Assembly (NCBI GenBank): GCA_036751905.1
Contig: DAIOTP010000001.1
Span: 1-64,000 of the forward strand
Length of the DNA: 64,000 nt
Source of the DNA: T3Sed10-241 sp036751905
Lineage (GTDB): Bacteria > Bacteroidota > Bacteroidia > Flavobacteriales_D > Cryomorphaceae
Direction of reading: 5' to 3'
The translations under genes and the position numbers were made by a program. Each line of letters opens with the position of its first letter. Positions within the stretch are counted from its first letter, which is position 1. Positions 35,750 to 44,462 of this stretch are shown one piece after another. Under the pieces are notes generated by a model, which saw only the letters and a list, made by a program, of their open reading frames with translations, had not been told where the DNA came from and made no database searches.

Positions 35750-36906
35750 CACGTAAAGATAAACCTCAACTTCGCTATACCGCAATTGCACTGCTGTGCA
35801 CCATGCACTTTTTCAGCTCGTGCAGTGAACCCACCAACGGCTCCCTTGAATCATACATCGCCAAGCGCGATTCGCTAAATCAAGTGAAGGAGCAGGTGGA
35901 GCTTGCATTGATGGATGTAGAAAAACGCATTGCCGAACTCGACACCAATGAAGTAGGCAAAGCCGTGACCCTGCACCATGTACAGAAAGGTACTTTTCAG
36001 CACTTCTTCGAGGTGTACGGCAGTGTGCAAGCCGATATGGCCGCAACGCTCTATCCAGAGAGTCAAGGACTGGTGAAGCAAATAGCCGTAGTAGAGGGGC
36101 AAATGGTCCGCAAAGGTGATGTGCTGATGCGGCTTGATGCAGAACTGCTGCAAAGCAATATTGCCGAATTGACCACCTCCCTGGATCTTGCCAAAGTTCT
36201 TTTTGAAAAGCAAGAACGCCTTTGGGACCAGAACATAGGCAGCGAGGTGCAATTTCTCGAAGCCAAAAACCGGAAAGAATCCCTTGAAAGATCGCTGGCT
36301 ACCGTGCAGGAGCAAATCAACAAAACCACCATTCGGGCACCGTTCGAAGGCGTGGTGGACAAGATTATACCCAAAGTAGGCGAAATGGCGTCGCCGCAAA
36401 TGCCCGTAATGCGGCTGGTGAATCCAAAAAACATGTACATCACAGCCGACGTGAGCGAAGGTTACCTCGGCCGTGTGAATGAGGGTGATCTTGTAGATGT
36501 AATTGTGGGTCGACGCGATACGATTCGCACGAAAGTGCACCGGGTGGGAAGCTATATCAATCCAAGCAACCGCAGCTTCGAGGTGCGCGTGAACCTGGAA
36601 GAGGGAGGGCACAACATTCTGCCCAATTCACTGGTAGTGCTTAAAATAAATGATTTTACTGCCGAGGATGCCATTTCAATTCCCTCATCACTCATCATGC
36701 AAGATGGCACCGGCGACGACTACGTGTTTATTGCCGTTGCAGAGGACAGCAACACCATGACTGCGCGCAAGCAAATTGTCCAGGCAGGCATGCGCTACCT
36801 GGGCCGTACCCTCATTGTGGAGGGCGTGGAGCATGAACAAAAGTTAATTGACAAAGGTGCACGCAGCGTGCGCCATGGTGACGCCGTAAAGGAAACCTCA
36901 CTTTAA
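35746..36906 (+). CDS. RND efflux periplasmic adaptor (MFP) lipoprotein
   Basis: 386 aa. The signal ends FFSSCS, so it is probably lipid-anchored. A helical stretch (about 35-65) is followed by the membrane-fusion fold: GSVQADMAATLYPESQGLVKQIAVVEGQMVRKGDVLMRLD, a coiled coil, then ATIRAP-like TIRAPFEGVVDKIIPKVGEMASP and a beta-barrel with VDVIVGRRDTIRTKVHRVG. It links the TolC-like channel to the RND pump. The RND gene starts 12 bases after its stop. Confidence 0.92.
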   Translation: MTRKDKPQLRYTAIALLCTMHFFSSCSEPTNGSLESYIAKRDSLNQVKEQVELALMDVEKRIAELDTNEVGKAVTLHHVQKGTFQHFFEVYGSVQADMAATLYPESQGLVKQIAVVEGQMVRKGDVLMRLDAELLQSNIAELTTSLDLAKVLFEKQERLWDQNIGSEVQFLEAKNRKESLERSLATVQEQINKTTIRAPFEGVVDKIIPKVGEMASPQMPVMRLVNPKNMYITADVSEGYLGRVNEGDLVDVIVGRRDTIRTKVHRVGSYINPSNRSFEVRVNLEEGGHNILPNSLVVLKINDFTAEDAISIPSSLIMQDGTGDDYVFIAVAEDSNTMTARKQIVQAGMRYLGRTLIVEGVEHEQKLIDKGARSVRHGDAVKETSL

Positions 36907-36918
36907 AATCACTGAATC

Positions 36919-39900
36919 ATGGCACCACGCTTGCTCAATCCGGGCGATAAAGGATACAAGGAGTTCGGCCTAAGCTCTTTATCGGTCAACAACCGCACCA
37001 CGGTATTTGTACTTGCAGTGATTATACTGCTGGGTGGCCTCGCCGCTTACAACTCCATGGCCAAAGAGAACTTCCCGGACATTGTAACGCCTGAAATTTA
37101 CGTAGGTACCCCCTACCCCGGCAACTCTCCGCTCGATATCGAAAAACTCATCACAAGGCCTTTCGAAAAAGAGCTGAACACCATTACCGGTGTGGACGAA
37201 ATCAATTCGACCAGCATTCAGGGCTACAGCACCATACAGGTAAAATTCAAATTTGACGTAAGTCCAGAGGAGGCCCTCCGAAAGGTGAAAGACAAAATTG
37301 ACATTGCCAAAAGCGACAACGATTTTCCAAAAGACTTGCCTGCCGATCCGAACATTTTTGAACTCAACATTTCGGAACTCGTACCCATCCTCAACATCAA
37401 TTTGTCAGGCGACTATGCCATCGATCAGCTAAAGCAGTACGCCGAATACCTCGAAGACGAAATTGAAAAGCTGCCCGAGATTACAGCCGTTGATATCCGT
37501 GGGGTAATGGACAAAGAAGTGGCCGTGAACCTCAACATCCACGCGATGGAGGCCATGGAAATAAACTTCGACGACGTATCCAATGCCATATCAGCGGAAA
37601 ATGTGACCATATCAGGAGGTGATTTGCTCGTGGATGGTTTCCGCCGTAATGTGCGCGTGCTGGGTGAATTCAGCAATACCAAAGAAATCGAAGACATTAT
37701 TGTAAAGCGTGAAAATCAAGAAGTAGTATACCTGAGGGACATTGCTCAGGTGGAATTTGGTGAGAAAGAAAAGGAAAGCTACGCCCGGGCTTACCGCAAG
37801 CCTGTGGTGATGCTGGATGTAAAAAAGCGGGCAGGCGAAAACTTGATTGAAGCCGCCCAAAAAATCAACGTCATTGTAGCAGATGCCCAATTGAACTTGT
37901 TTCCCAACGACCTCGTGGTGTCCATCACCAACGATACCAGCGATCAAACCAAAACACAGGTAGACGAATTGGAGAACAGCATCATTTTTGGCGTCCTACT
38001 GGTTGTAGGGGTTTTGCTTTTCTTTCTCGGTTTGCGCAATGCCATTTTCGTAGGCATCGCCATTCCCTTGTCCATGTTGATGAGCTTCCTGATCCTGTCG
38101 GCATTGGGCGTTACTTTGAATGTAATTGTGCTCTTTGGGTTGGTACTGGCTCTGGGTATGCTTGTAGACAATGGCATCGTGGTGGTCGAGAACGTGTACC
38201 GGCTCATGGAGCAAGGCTATTCCCCACTTACGGCTACCAAACTCGGTGTGGGTGAAGTGGCTATACCCATCATTGCATCAACTGCCACCACCCTTGCGGC
38301 CTTTTTGCCTTTGGCTTTCTGGCCTGGCATTGTTGGGGAATTTATGTTCTACTTGCCCATCACGCTCATTATTGTGCTGGGATCGTCGCTGTTTGTGGCG
38401 CTGGTGATCAATCCGGTGCTCATTTCCATTTACATGAAAGTGGGTGAGGAGAACATCAGCGAGCGCCGAATGCTCCGAAACAGCCTCATTTTTATTGGCA
38501 TTGGGCTTTTGTTGATTTTTCTAGGACTCCAATCCGATATAAGAACCGTCGTGTCATTCGGGAGCTTGTCCGTATTCATCGGCATCTCTGGATTCCTCAA
38601 TGTATTTCTGCTTAGGCCTGGCAGCCGTTTGTTGCAAGACAAGTGGTTGCCCGCACTTGAGCGCTTTTACCAACGTTTTCTGGCGTATGCCCTTACCGGC
38701 AAAAGACCTTATGGCTTTTTGGGAGGCACTGTGCTGCTGCTTTTTGCTTCCTTGGTGTTGTTTGGACTTTTTCCACCGCAAGTGATCTTCTTCCCAATCA
38801 ATGAACCGCAGTACATCAACGTGTTTATTGAAAACCCCATCGGCACAGATATAGAAGAAACCAACCGCGTTACTGAAGCCATGGAGGAGCGGGTGCTCGA
38901 AGTATTGGACAAGTATTTCGACAAAGAAGCGGGCGGATACGAATCATTCCTGATCAAATCTGTGATTGCCCAGGTAGGTGAGGGTGCAAGCGATCCTGCA
39001 CAGGGCCCATCCATGGGCAATACGCCGCACAAGGCACGCATCACCGTGCAATTTTCAAAATTTCAGGACCGTCAAGGCATACGCTCTACGGATGTGCTGG
39101 AAGAAGTGCGCAGCGCCCTACGTGGATACCCGGGAACGCGCATTACCGTAAGCAAAAATGAAGACGGCCCACCTCAAGGGCTGCCCGTCAACATTGAAAT
39201 ACGCGGCGACGACTATGACAAAGTCATGGCCGATGCCGAAGGATTCCGCAATTTTATCAATGAAAAAGGCATTGCAGGCATAGAAGAACTCAAACTCGAT
39301 GTAGAATTGGGCAAACCCGAAATGCCCATCATCATTGACCGCAACAAAGCCCGCAGGCTCAGCCTCTCAACCTACCAAATAGGTGACGCACTCCGCACGG
39401 CCCTTTTCGGAAAAGAGGTGAGCACTTTCAAAGATGGCGAGGATGACTACCCCATCAACATAAGGCTCATGAAGGAATTTCGCGACAATGAAGATGCCCT
39501 GATGAACATGCGCCTCACCTTCCGAGATGCCGCCACCGGAAAAATCAAACAAGTACCTATTTCAAGTGTAGCTGAGGCACGCAAGTCATCCACATTCAGT
39601 GCTGTAAAGCGCCGCGACCTGGACCGCACAGTGACCATTAGCAGCAATGTGCTCTCTGGTTACAATGCCAACGAGGTGGTCGAGAAGATCAAAGGAATCG
39701 TTCAGGACTACGATTTCGAAGCGGGCAATGAGTTGCGCTTCACTGGGCAGCAAGAAGAGCAAGCTGAGGAGTTTGCCTTTTTGAGCACGGCCCTTGCCCT
39801 TGCCTTGTTTATGATTATCCTCATCATTACAGCACAATTCAACTCCATCTCCACACCATTTATCATCGCTTTCGCTGTGGTGTTTAGCCTGATCGGAGTT

Positions 39901-40422
39901 TTCCTCGGCCTGGTGGCCTTCCAAATGGATTTCGTAATCATCATGACCATGGTCGGCATCATATCGCTCGCCGGAATTGTGGTGAACAATGCCATAGTAC
40001 TCATTGACTATACCAACCTGCTGCGCACCCGCCGCAAGGACGAACTCAATATGGACATAGAAGATAAACTGCCCTTTGAGGAAACCGTTTACGCCATCAT
40101 CGAAGGGGGCCGCACACGCCTCAGGCCGGTATTGCTTACGGCCATCACCACCATACTCGGGCTGGTTCCTCTGGCCATCGGTCTCAATATTAACTTTTTC
40201 ACGCTGCTAAGCCATTTTGATCCGCAGATATATGTGGGTGGTGACAATGTGATATTCTGGGGACCAATGTCATGGACCATCATTTTCGGTTTGAGTTTCG
40301 CTACATTCCTCACGCTGATCATTGTGCCCGTAATGTACCTTATCCTGGCCAAACTCAAGTACAGGGCAGTATACAAGCAAGACGTGAAGTATACCATCGA
40401 AAAGGATCGCTTGATGGCCTAA
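36919..40422 (+). CDS. RND-family efflux permease (AcrB/COG0841 type)
   Basis: 1167 aa with the twelve-helix RND layout: one helix, a large periplasmic part, then a helix block, repeated. The proton-relay helix 4 reads GMLVDNGIVVVENV: Asp417 is kept, but the second Asp of the AcrB pair is Asn418, as in SwrC-like members. ITIVLGSS, ITAQFNS and NNAIVLIDYTN are further family signs. It is longer than AcrB, with an extra hydrophobic stretch near residues 515-560 in the middle. It should pump drugs or hydrophobic compounds through the adaptor and TolC protein. The substrate is unknown. Confidence 0.93.
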   Translation: MAPRLLNPGDKGYKEFGLSSLSVNNRTTVFVLAVIILLGGLAAYNSMAKENFPDIVTPEIYVGTPYPGNSPLDIEKLITRPFEKELNTITGVDEINSTSIQGYSTIQVKFKFDVSPEEALRKVKDKIDIAKSDNDFPKDLPADPNIFELNISELVPILNINLSGDYAIDQLKQYAEYLEDEIEKLPEITAVDIRGVMDKEVAVNLNIHAMEAMEINFDDVSNAISAENVTISGGDLLVDGFRRNVRVLGEFSNTKEIEDIIVKRENQEVVYLRDIAQVEFGEKEKESYARAYRKPVVMLDVKKRAGENLIEAAQKINVIVADAQLNLFPNDLVVSITNDTSDQTKTQVDELENSIIFGVLLVVGVLLFFLGLRNAIFVGIAIPLSMLMSFLILSALGVTLNVIVLFGLVLALGMLVDNGIVVVENVYRLMEQGYSPLTATKLGVGEVAIPIIASTATTLAAFLPLAFWPGIVGEFMFYLPITLIIVLGSSLFVALVINPVLISIYMKVGEENISERRMLRNSLIFIGIGLLLIFLGLQSDIRTVVSFGSLSVFIGISGFLNVFLLRPGSRLLQDKWLPALERFYQRFLAYALTGKRPYGFLGGTVLLLFASLVLFGLFPPQVIFFPINEPQYINVFIENPIGTDIEETNRVTEAMEERVLEVLDKYFDKEAGGYESFLIKSVIAQVGEGASDPAQGPSMGNTPHKARITVQFSKFQDRQGIRSTDVLEEVRSALRGYPGTRITVSKNEDGPPQGLPVNIEIRGDDYDKVMADAEGFRNFINEKGIAGIEELKLDVELGKPEMPIIIDRNKARRLSLSTYQIGDALRTALFGKEVSTFKDGEDDYPINIRLMKEFRDNEDALMNMRLTFRDAATGKIKQVPISSVAEARKSSTFSAVKRRDLDRTVTISSNVLSGYNANEVVEKIKGIVQDYDFEAGNELRFTGQQEEQAEEFAFLSTALALALFMIILIITAQFNSISTPFIIAFAVVFSLIGVFLGLVAFQMDFVIIMTMVGIISLAGIVVNNAIVLIDYTNLLRTRRKDELNMDIEDKLPFEETVYAIIEGGRTRLRPVLLTAITTILGLVPLAIGLNINFFTLLSHFDPQIYVGGDNVIFWGPMSWTIIFGLSFATFLTLIIVPVMYLILAKLKYRAVYKQDVKYTIEKDRLMA

Positions 40423-40720
40423 GGTTTGTGCTGTAGAATTCCCACCGTACCTGACCGTTTGGAGCGTGCTGCATGCCTCATGCTATGCAGAGGCAACGAT
40501 GGCCGCTTACCTGCGCAGTCACGTGCTCAATCCGGTTTGTACATTGTGTTTTGCTAAAAGCCTGAGTTCGATTATTTGAACATTCAGATGCCCATAAATG
40601 AGGCGTGCAAAAAATCTAAAGGAGCCAAGATCGGCCTTGATATGTCGCTTATTATCGCAGCTATGGATCCCAAGAATAGACGAACTCAGGTGAAAGGCCT
40701 TTACGGCAAATGGAGAGGGA
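40423..40720. other. Convergent intergenic region, RND gene / lipB
   Basis: About 300 bases with no credible gene. It holds a small TGCCTC/GAGGCA hairpin (40474-40495) without a T-run and the larger inverted repeat at 40561-40690. An open frame at 40576-40857 overlaps lipB antisense and has no ribosome site or homology I recognise. Confidence 0.4.
40561..40690. repeat. Inverted repeat, perfect 10-bp arms
   Basis: CCTGAGTTCG (40561-40570) and CGAACTCAGG (40681-40690) are perfect inverted copies around 110 bases; pairing continues imperfectly inward. It could be the end repeats of a small decayed element or a structured RNA. No target duplication seen. Confidence 0.5.
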
Positions 40721-41437
40721 TTATGCCGCCTCCTCCCATCCAAAGAGGTCGAGCAAATGCCCGCGAAGCTTATCCTTCACTTCTTGCAGTGGAACAGTAT
40801 AGCCAAGTTCAGCTGCCAGTGAAGTCACGGCTTTGTCGTCGATACCACAGGGTATGATGTGTCCGAAGTACCCAAGGTCCGTGTTGACATTGAAAGCAAA
40901 GCCGTGCATGGTCACCCAGCGGCTGCACTTTACACCGAGCGCACATATTTTTCGCGCAAGCAGCTCATTTTCGTAATCTATCCACACACCCGTGAGGCCA
41001 TCTATGCGGCCGGCACTGATGCCATATCCCGCAAGGGTCAGTATCACAGCCTCTTCAAGTGTGCGCAAGTACAGGTGTATATCGGTGAAAAATTGGTCGA
41101 GGTCGAGCAAGGGGTAGCCCACCAGCTGCCCTGGTCCGTGAAAGGTGATATCGCCGCCTCGGTTTATCTTGTAGTAGTCTATCCCTCTTTGGGCAAGCCC
41201 GGCCTCATCGAGCAAGAGGTTCTCCTGTTTGCCGCTTTTGCCGAGGGTGTACACCGGTGGGTGTTCTACAAACAAGAGCCGGTTGAGGGTAAATTGTTTT
41301 GAATTTTCCGCTTTTCGCAGGGCTATTTTGTCATTGACTGCTTCCGCAAATAAGCGCTCTTGCAGGTCCCATGCTTCTTTGTAGCGCAGGGCACCCAAAT
41401 CGATAAATTTTAATTGCCTGCTGCGGTCAGTGATCAC
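40721..41437 (-). CDS. lipB: Lipoyl(octanoyl) transferase
   Basis: Moves octanoate from acyl carrier protein to the lipoyl domains of pyruvate and related dehydrogenases, the first step of lipoate synthesis. 238 aa. EHPPVYTLGKSG (58-69), RGGDITFHGPGQLVGYP and the catalytic pair Lys170 (ALGVKCSRW) and Cys197 (IIPCGI) are present. Its start overlaps the end of the sugar-phosphate isomerase gene by 4 bases; no metabolic link between the two is obvious. Confidence 0.95.
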   Translation of the reverse strand: MITDRSRQLKFIDLGALRYKEAWDLQERLFAEAVNDKIALRKAENSKQFTLNRLLFVEHPPVYTLGKSGKQENLLLDEAGLAQRGIDYYKINRGGDITFHGPGQLVGYPLLDLDQFFTDIHLYLRTLEEAVILTLAGYGISAGRIDGLTGVWIDYENELLARKICALGVKCSRWVTMHGFAFNVNTDLGYFGHIIPCGIDDKAVTSLAAELGYTVPLQEVKDKLRGHLLDLFGWEEAA

Positions 41438-42444
41438 CCTTTTGCAAGTTCGGCTTTGAAGTAGTCAATCACTGCAATTTCGATGGGATCCACACCGCGG
41501 TCTACGGCCATGTAGAATGAAATCCAGTCGCCAAGGTAAATCAGCGAGTAGGCGCGCTCAATCCGGCTGCCGCCCCGTGGCTTGAGCTCAACGATTTTGT
41601 CGGTGTACCTTCCGATAATTTCCTTGCTCAGCTCCATACGGCGCGCTGTTCCGGAATGCTCCTCGGGATTGCGCATCATCAATACGCTGTAGGCATCGCT
41701 GCCCCCGGCCCAGGCTACAAGTTCATTGTGGTTCATTTCCGGAAGGGCATGGTGCCAACACAACATTTTGGCATTTTCATTGATTTGCTGGCGCAGGCGC
41801 ACAGCCACTCCCTCCATCCATGTATCGGCGTACACGATAGGAATCGTACCATGTATTTTGTTGGCAATGGCTGCTGCTTCGGCGCGTATGCTGCCCATCT
41901 CCTCTTGGAGCAATGTGGCCGCTTTCGCCAAATGGGCCTTAAAGCCGCCATCGATCAGTCCGTAGGCATGAAGTATGAATAGCTGTTGCAATGCATTGTA
42001 TCCAAAACTTGTACGGGGTGGTTGTCCACCTGGAATCACAATGCAGTTGAAGCCATGCAAGCCCGCTATGGCCTTCACCTGCCCACCCGAGGTGATGCAG
42101 GCTACCTGTGCCCCTCTGGCAATGGCGTACTCCAGCGTGCTCAAGGTTTCCTCAGTATTGCCGCTGTAGCTGCTCGCGATGAAAAGGGTGTCCGGGCCCA
42201 CCCATGCTGGTATGTCGTAGTCGTTCACCACCTGCATGGGTACTGCGCACTGGTCCCATACAAGCTGGCTCACAATTTTGCCCCCAATGCCTGAACCTCC
42301 CAATCCCGATACAAGCACATTCTTCACCGGTTTGGTTTTGAAAGTGCTGATGGCGCGCTCACCTATGTCGATGGCTTCATGCATATTTGCCGGAAGGCCT
42401 TCAATGAGGCGCTCCATTTCCTGGGTAGATTCTTGTATTGTCAT
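41434..42444 (-). CDS. SIS-domain bifunctional phosphoglucose/phosphomannose isomerase
   Basis: 336 aa from MTIQESTQEM (42444). The N-terminal SIS domain shows VSGLGGSGIGGKI and FIASSYSGNTEETLS; the second half has EMNHNELVAWAG, the diagnostic active-site stretch of the archaeal/Bacteroidota-type Pgi/Pmi family. It interconverts fructose 6-phosphate with glucose 6-phosphate and mannose 6-phosphate in family members. It overlaps lipB by 4 bases and lies about 150 bases after gatC. Confidence 0.87.
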   Translation of the reverse strand: MTIQESTQEMERLIEGLPANMHEAIDIGERAISTFKTKPVKNVLVSGLGGSGIGGKIVSQLVWDQCAVPMQVVNDYDIPAWVGPDTLFIASSYSGNTEETLSTLEYAIARGAQVACITSGGQVKAIAGLHGFNCIVIPGGQPPRTSFGYNALQQLFILHAYGLIDGGFKAHLAKAATLLQEEMGSIRAEAAAIANKIHGTIPIVYADTWMEGVAVRLRQQINENAKMLCWHHALPEMNHNELVAWAGGSDAYSVLMMRNPEEHSGTARRMELSKEIIGRYTDKIVELKPRGGSRIERAYSLIYLGDWISFYMAVDRGVDPIEIAVIDYFKAELAKG

Positions 42445-42591
42445 AGTAGCCTTGTTGTGTTGTGCTTTACGCAAAATGCTCTGCGAAGTTAATCCTTAGA
42501 TATTTCAATGTCCATGAAAGTACCGTGATGTGCATGTGATGTTTGGATGAATACCTTCGGACTCCGGATAAAATCCATGCGCGCAGCGCGC

Positions 42592-42888
42592 TCAGCCTTT
42601 GTTTTCGACCACCTTGGGCACCTTAAAATAATAGGCGTCATGGTGGGGGGCGTTTTGGAGGGCCTGCTTTTGGCTGAGTGATTCTGAGACCTCGTCGGTT
42701 CGGAACACATTCTTTTCAGGATTTACATGGATCAATGGCTCCACGCCTTCTGTATCAACTTCGTTGAGCTGCTCTACAAAGGCGAACATGCGGTCCAAAT
42801 CCTTTCGAATCCCTTCTCGCTCAGCATCGTTAAATTCGAGGCGCGACAGCTTTGCGAGTTTATCAATCAATACATCATCGGTTATCAT
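42592..42888 (-). CDS. gatC: Asp-tRNA(Asn)/Glu-tRNA(Gln) amidotransferase subunit C
   Basis: 98 aa, the usual size. IDKLAKLSRLEF near residue 7, MFAFVEQLNEVDTEGVEPLIHV in the middle and APHHDAYYFKVPKVVENK at the end are the standard GatC landmarks. It stabilises GatAB, which amidates mischarged Glu-tRNA(Gln) or Asp-tRNA(Asn). A perfect TATTTTTG -7 element ends 5 bases before the ATG, so its mRNA may be nearly leaderless. Confidence 0.95.
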   Translation of the reverse strand: MITDDVLIDKLAKLSRLEFNDAEREGIRKDLDRMFAFVEQLNEVDTEGVEPLIHVNPEKNVFRTDEVSESLSQKQALQNAPHHDAYYFKVPKVVENKG

Positions 42889-42893
42889 AATTG

Positions 42894-42901
42894 CAAAAAT
42901 A
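42894..42901 (-). promoter_or_regulatory. Candidate -7 element for gatC
   Basis: TATTTTTG on the minus strand, perfect TAnnTTTG, ending five bases before the start codon. No -33 TTG at the usual distance. Confidence 0.4.
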
Positions 42902-42960
42902 GCAATTACCCAAGCTATCAGAGGTATTGCTTACTTTGCTTCCGCAAAAATGATAGAACC

Positions 42961-43662
42961 ATGAGTACCCCCATTTGGCGCAAAGCCCTGGTATACAGCT
43001 TGTGCTTTGCAGCTGTAGCCTGCTCTACGCCTCCAGATGCGTCAAAATCAGATGGCCAAAAAATTCAAAATTCGAAGCCTGCGGCCCCAGTCTATGCTTC
43101 GGTCAGCATTGGTGAGCAGCAATGGATGGCAAAAAATCTCCATGTAAGCACCTTCCGCAATGGAGAATCTATACCCCAAGCCAACTCGCGTGAAGAGTTG
43201 GAACAAATGGGCGAAGCGCGCATGGCCGCCTGGTGTTACCCTGGCTTCGACCCTGCGCTGGGGGCCAAATATGGGCACTGCTACAACTGGCACGCCGTGA
43301 ACGACCCGCGCGGACTTGCCCCCGAGGGCTGGCGCATCCCCACCGCTACCGACTGGGATGCCCTTGCAACAACACAGGGTGGTGCTGACGTAGCGGGTGT
43401 TGCGCTCAAAAGCGGCACCGGCTGGTACGCCAATGCCAACGGCACCAACAGCAGCGGTTTCAATGCATTGCCCTCAGGCGCGGTGAGTGTCATCAATGGC
43501 TACATGGCTGAGACCAAGGTGGCTGTGTTTTGGACCGCGAGTCCCGGAAATACTGGTCCAAGCTTCGCCCAATACCGCGTGCTGCATGCACCCCGCCGCG
43601 GGGTGTACGCTGAAGAAGATGTGAAATTCAACGCATTTCCTGTGCGGTGCATCCGGCCATAA
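42961..43662 (+). CDS. FISUMP-domain lipoprotein (Fibrobacter succinogenes major paralogous domain)
   Basis: 233 aa from the ATG at 42961; a longer frame upstream crosses gatC antisense. The lipoprotein signal ends FAAVACS. The mature part carries the FISUMP pattern: VSIGEQQWMAKNLHVSTFRNG, YGHCYNWHAVNDPRGLAPEGWRIPTATDWDAL, FNALPSGAV and FPVRCIRP. The domain is widespread on Bacteroidota and Fibrobacter surface proteins, with a C-type-lectin-like fold suggested; function is unclear. It diverges from gatC. Confidence 0.88.
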   Translation: MSTPIWRKALVYSLCFAAVACSTPPDASKSDGQKIQNSKPAAPVYASVSIGEQQWMAKNLHVSTFRNGESIPQANSREELEQMGEARMAAWCYPGFDPALGAKYGHCYNWHAVNDPRGLAPEGWRIPTATDWDALATTQGGADVAGVALKSGTGWYANANGTNSSGFNALPSGAVSVINGYMAETKVAVFWTASPGNTGPSFAQYRVLHAPRRGVYAEEDVKFNAFPVRCIRP

Positions 43663-43688
43663 TCAGGTCCGGCATCCCGTAGGTATGA

Positions 43689-44462
43689 TCACATGTCGTG
43701 TAGCGCGTACAGAATGGGCTTGCTAGGGCTGGCATCATTCTCCAATGGAGCCATCCCCAACTGCAACAGATACAGCCCGTCAGGCACCTCATCGGGCACA
43801 TAAATCATCTCGGTGATGGTACATCCGGCATCGCCGGGCTCAGCACTGTACCAAAATGCGCGGTGTGCGAGCAGCGCACCTCCATCTTCCTCTCTGTCAA
43901 CAGAGGGCAGATCCGTGAGAAAGTGCCTTATCCCCATTTTGCGTAAGCCAAGCATGAATTCAGGATGAAAGTAACTTGGATTCGTATTGCTGTAGTTGCG
44001 GTGGAGCTTATCGCCGCTGTTGGGCAGGCTGCGTATTGCCACTGCCTCCACATCAGTAAGGCTTATCCCAGCCAAGGCTTCAGGGCCTATGATCCTGTCG
44101 CCGGGCTTCATGTGTGCCAGCTCAGGACCTTCGTAGGTTGTGGGTTCTATCGTAAGCAATCTGGCCATGTAGAGGCTTTGCTTCAATACCTTGTTTATGG
44201 ATACGATCCCTTCACTGATATGGCCCACACACTCGGTATGGGTACCGTGGCCATGCGGGTTGAACCATACACCGCGAAAATTCACTGCCCCGCCCTCGGC
44301 CACGCTGCCTGTAAATTGTGCATTTCGTACAGGCTCCAACATCATGCGGTCCACATACCAGGCACGTGGGCCATCGGGCTGCAGGGGTATGGAAATGTCA
44401 ATCGGCTGGTCAAAACGCAGCTGATATGCCTTGCCCTTGTGTTGCAGTGAAGCCTGAATCAT
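43689..44462 (-). CDS. Cyclase-family (kynurenine formamidase-like) metal hydrolase
   Basis: 257 aa of the cyclase family (PF04199). The metal-binding loop reads HGHGTHTECVGHI, close to the HGTHxD motif of KynB-type hydrolases but with Glu in place of Asp; SLPNSGDK and DLPSVDREEDGG follow. Family members hydrolyse amides or lactones; the real substrate is unknown, and no other tryptophan-degradation gene is nearby. Its start overlaps the hemW stop by 4 bases. Confidence 0.8.
   Translation of the reverse strand: MIQASLQHKGKAYQLRFDQPIDISIPLQPDGPRAWYVDRMMLEPVRNAQFTGSVAEGGAVNFRGVWFNPHGHGTHTECVGHISEGIVSINKVLKQSLYMARLLTIEPTTYEGPELAHMKPGDRIIGPEALAGISLTDVEAVAIRSLPNSGDKLHRNYSNTNPSYFHPEFMLGLRKMGIRHFLTDLPSVDREEDGGALLAHRAFWYSAEPGDAGCTITEMIYVPDEVPDGLYLLQLGMAPLENDASPSKPILYALHDM

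Noticed and set aside
40474..40495. TGCCTC/GAGGCA hairpin as terminator of the efflux operon
   Set aside because: Short stem, 10-base loop and no T-run after it on either strand.
40576..40857. 93-aa plus-strand frame beyond the RND gene
   Set aside because: Half of it is antisense to lipB, the rest lies in an inverted repeat, and no recognisable protein features are present.
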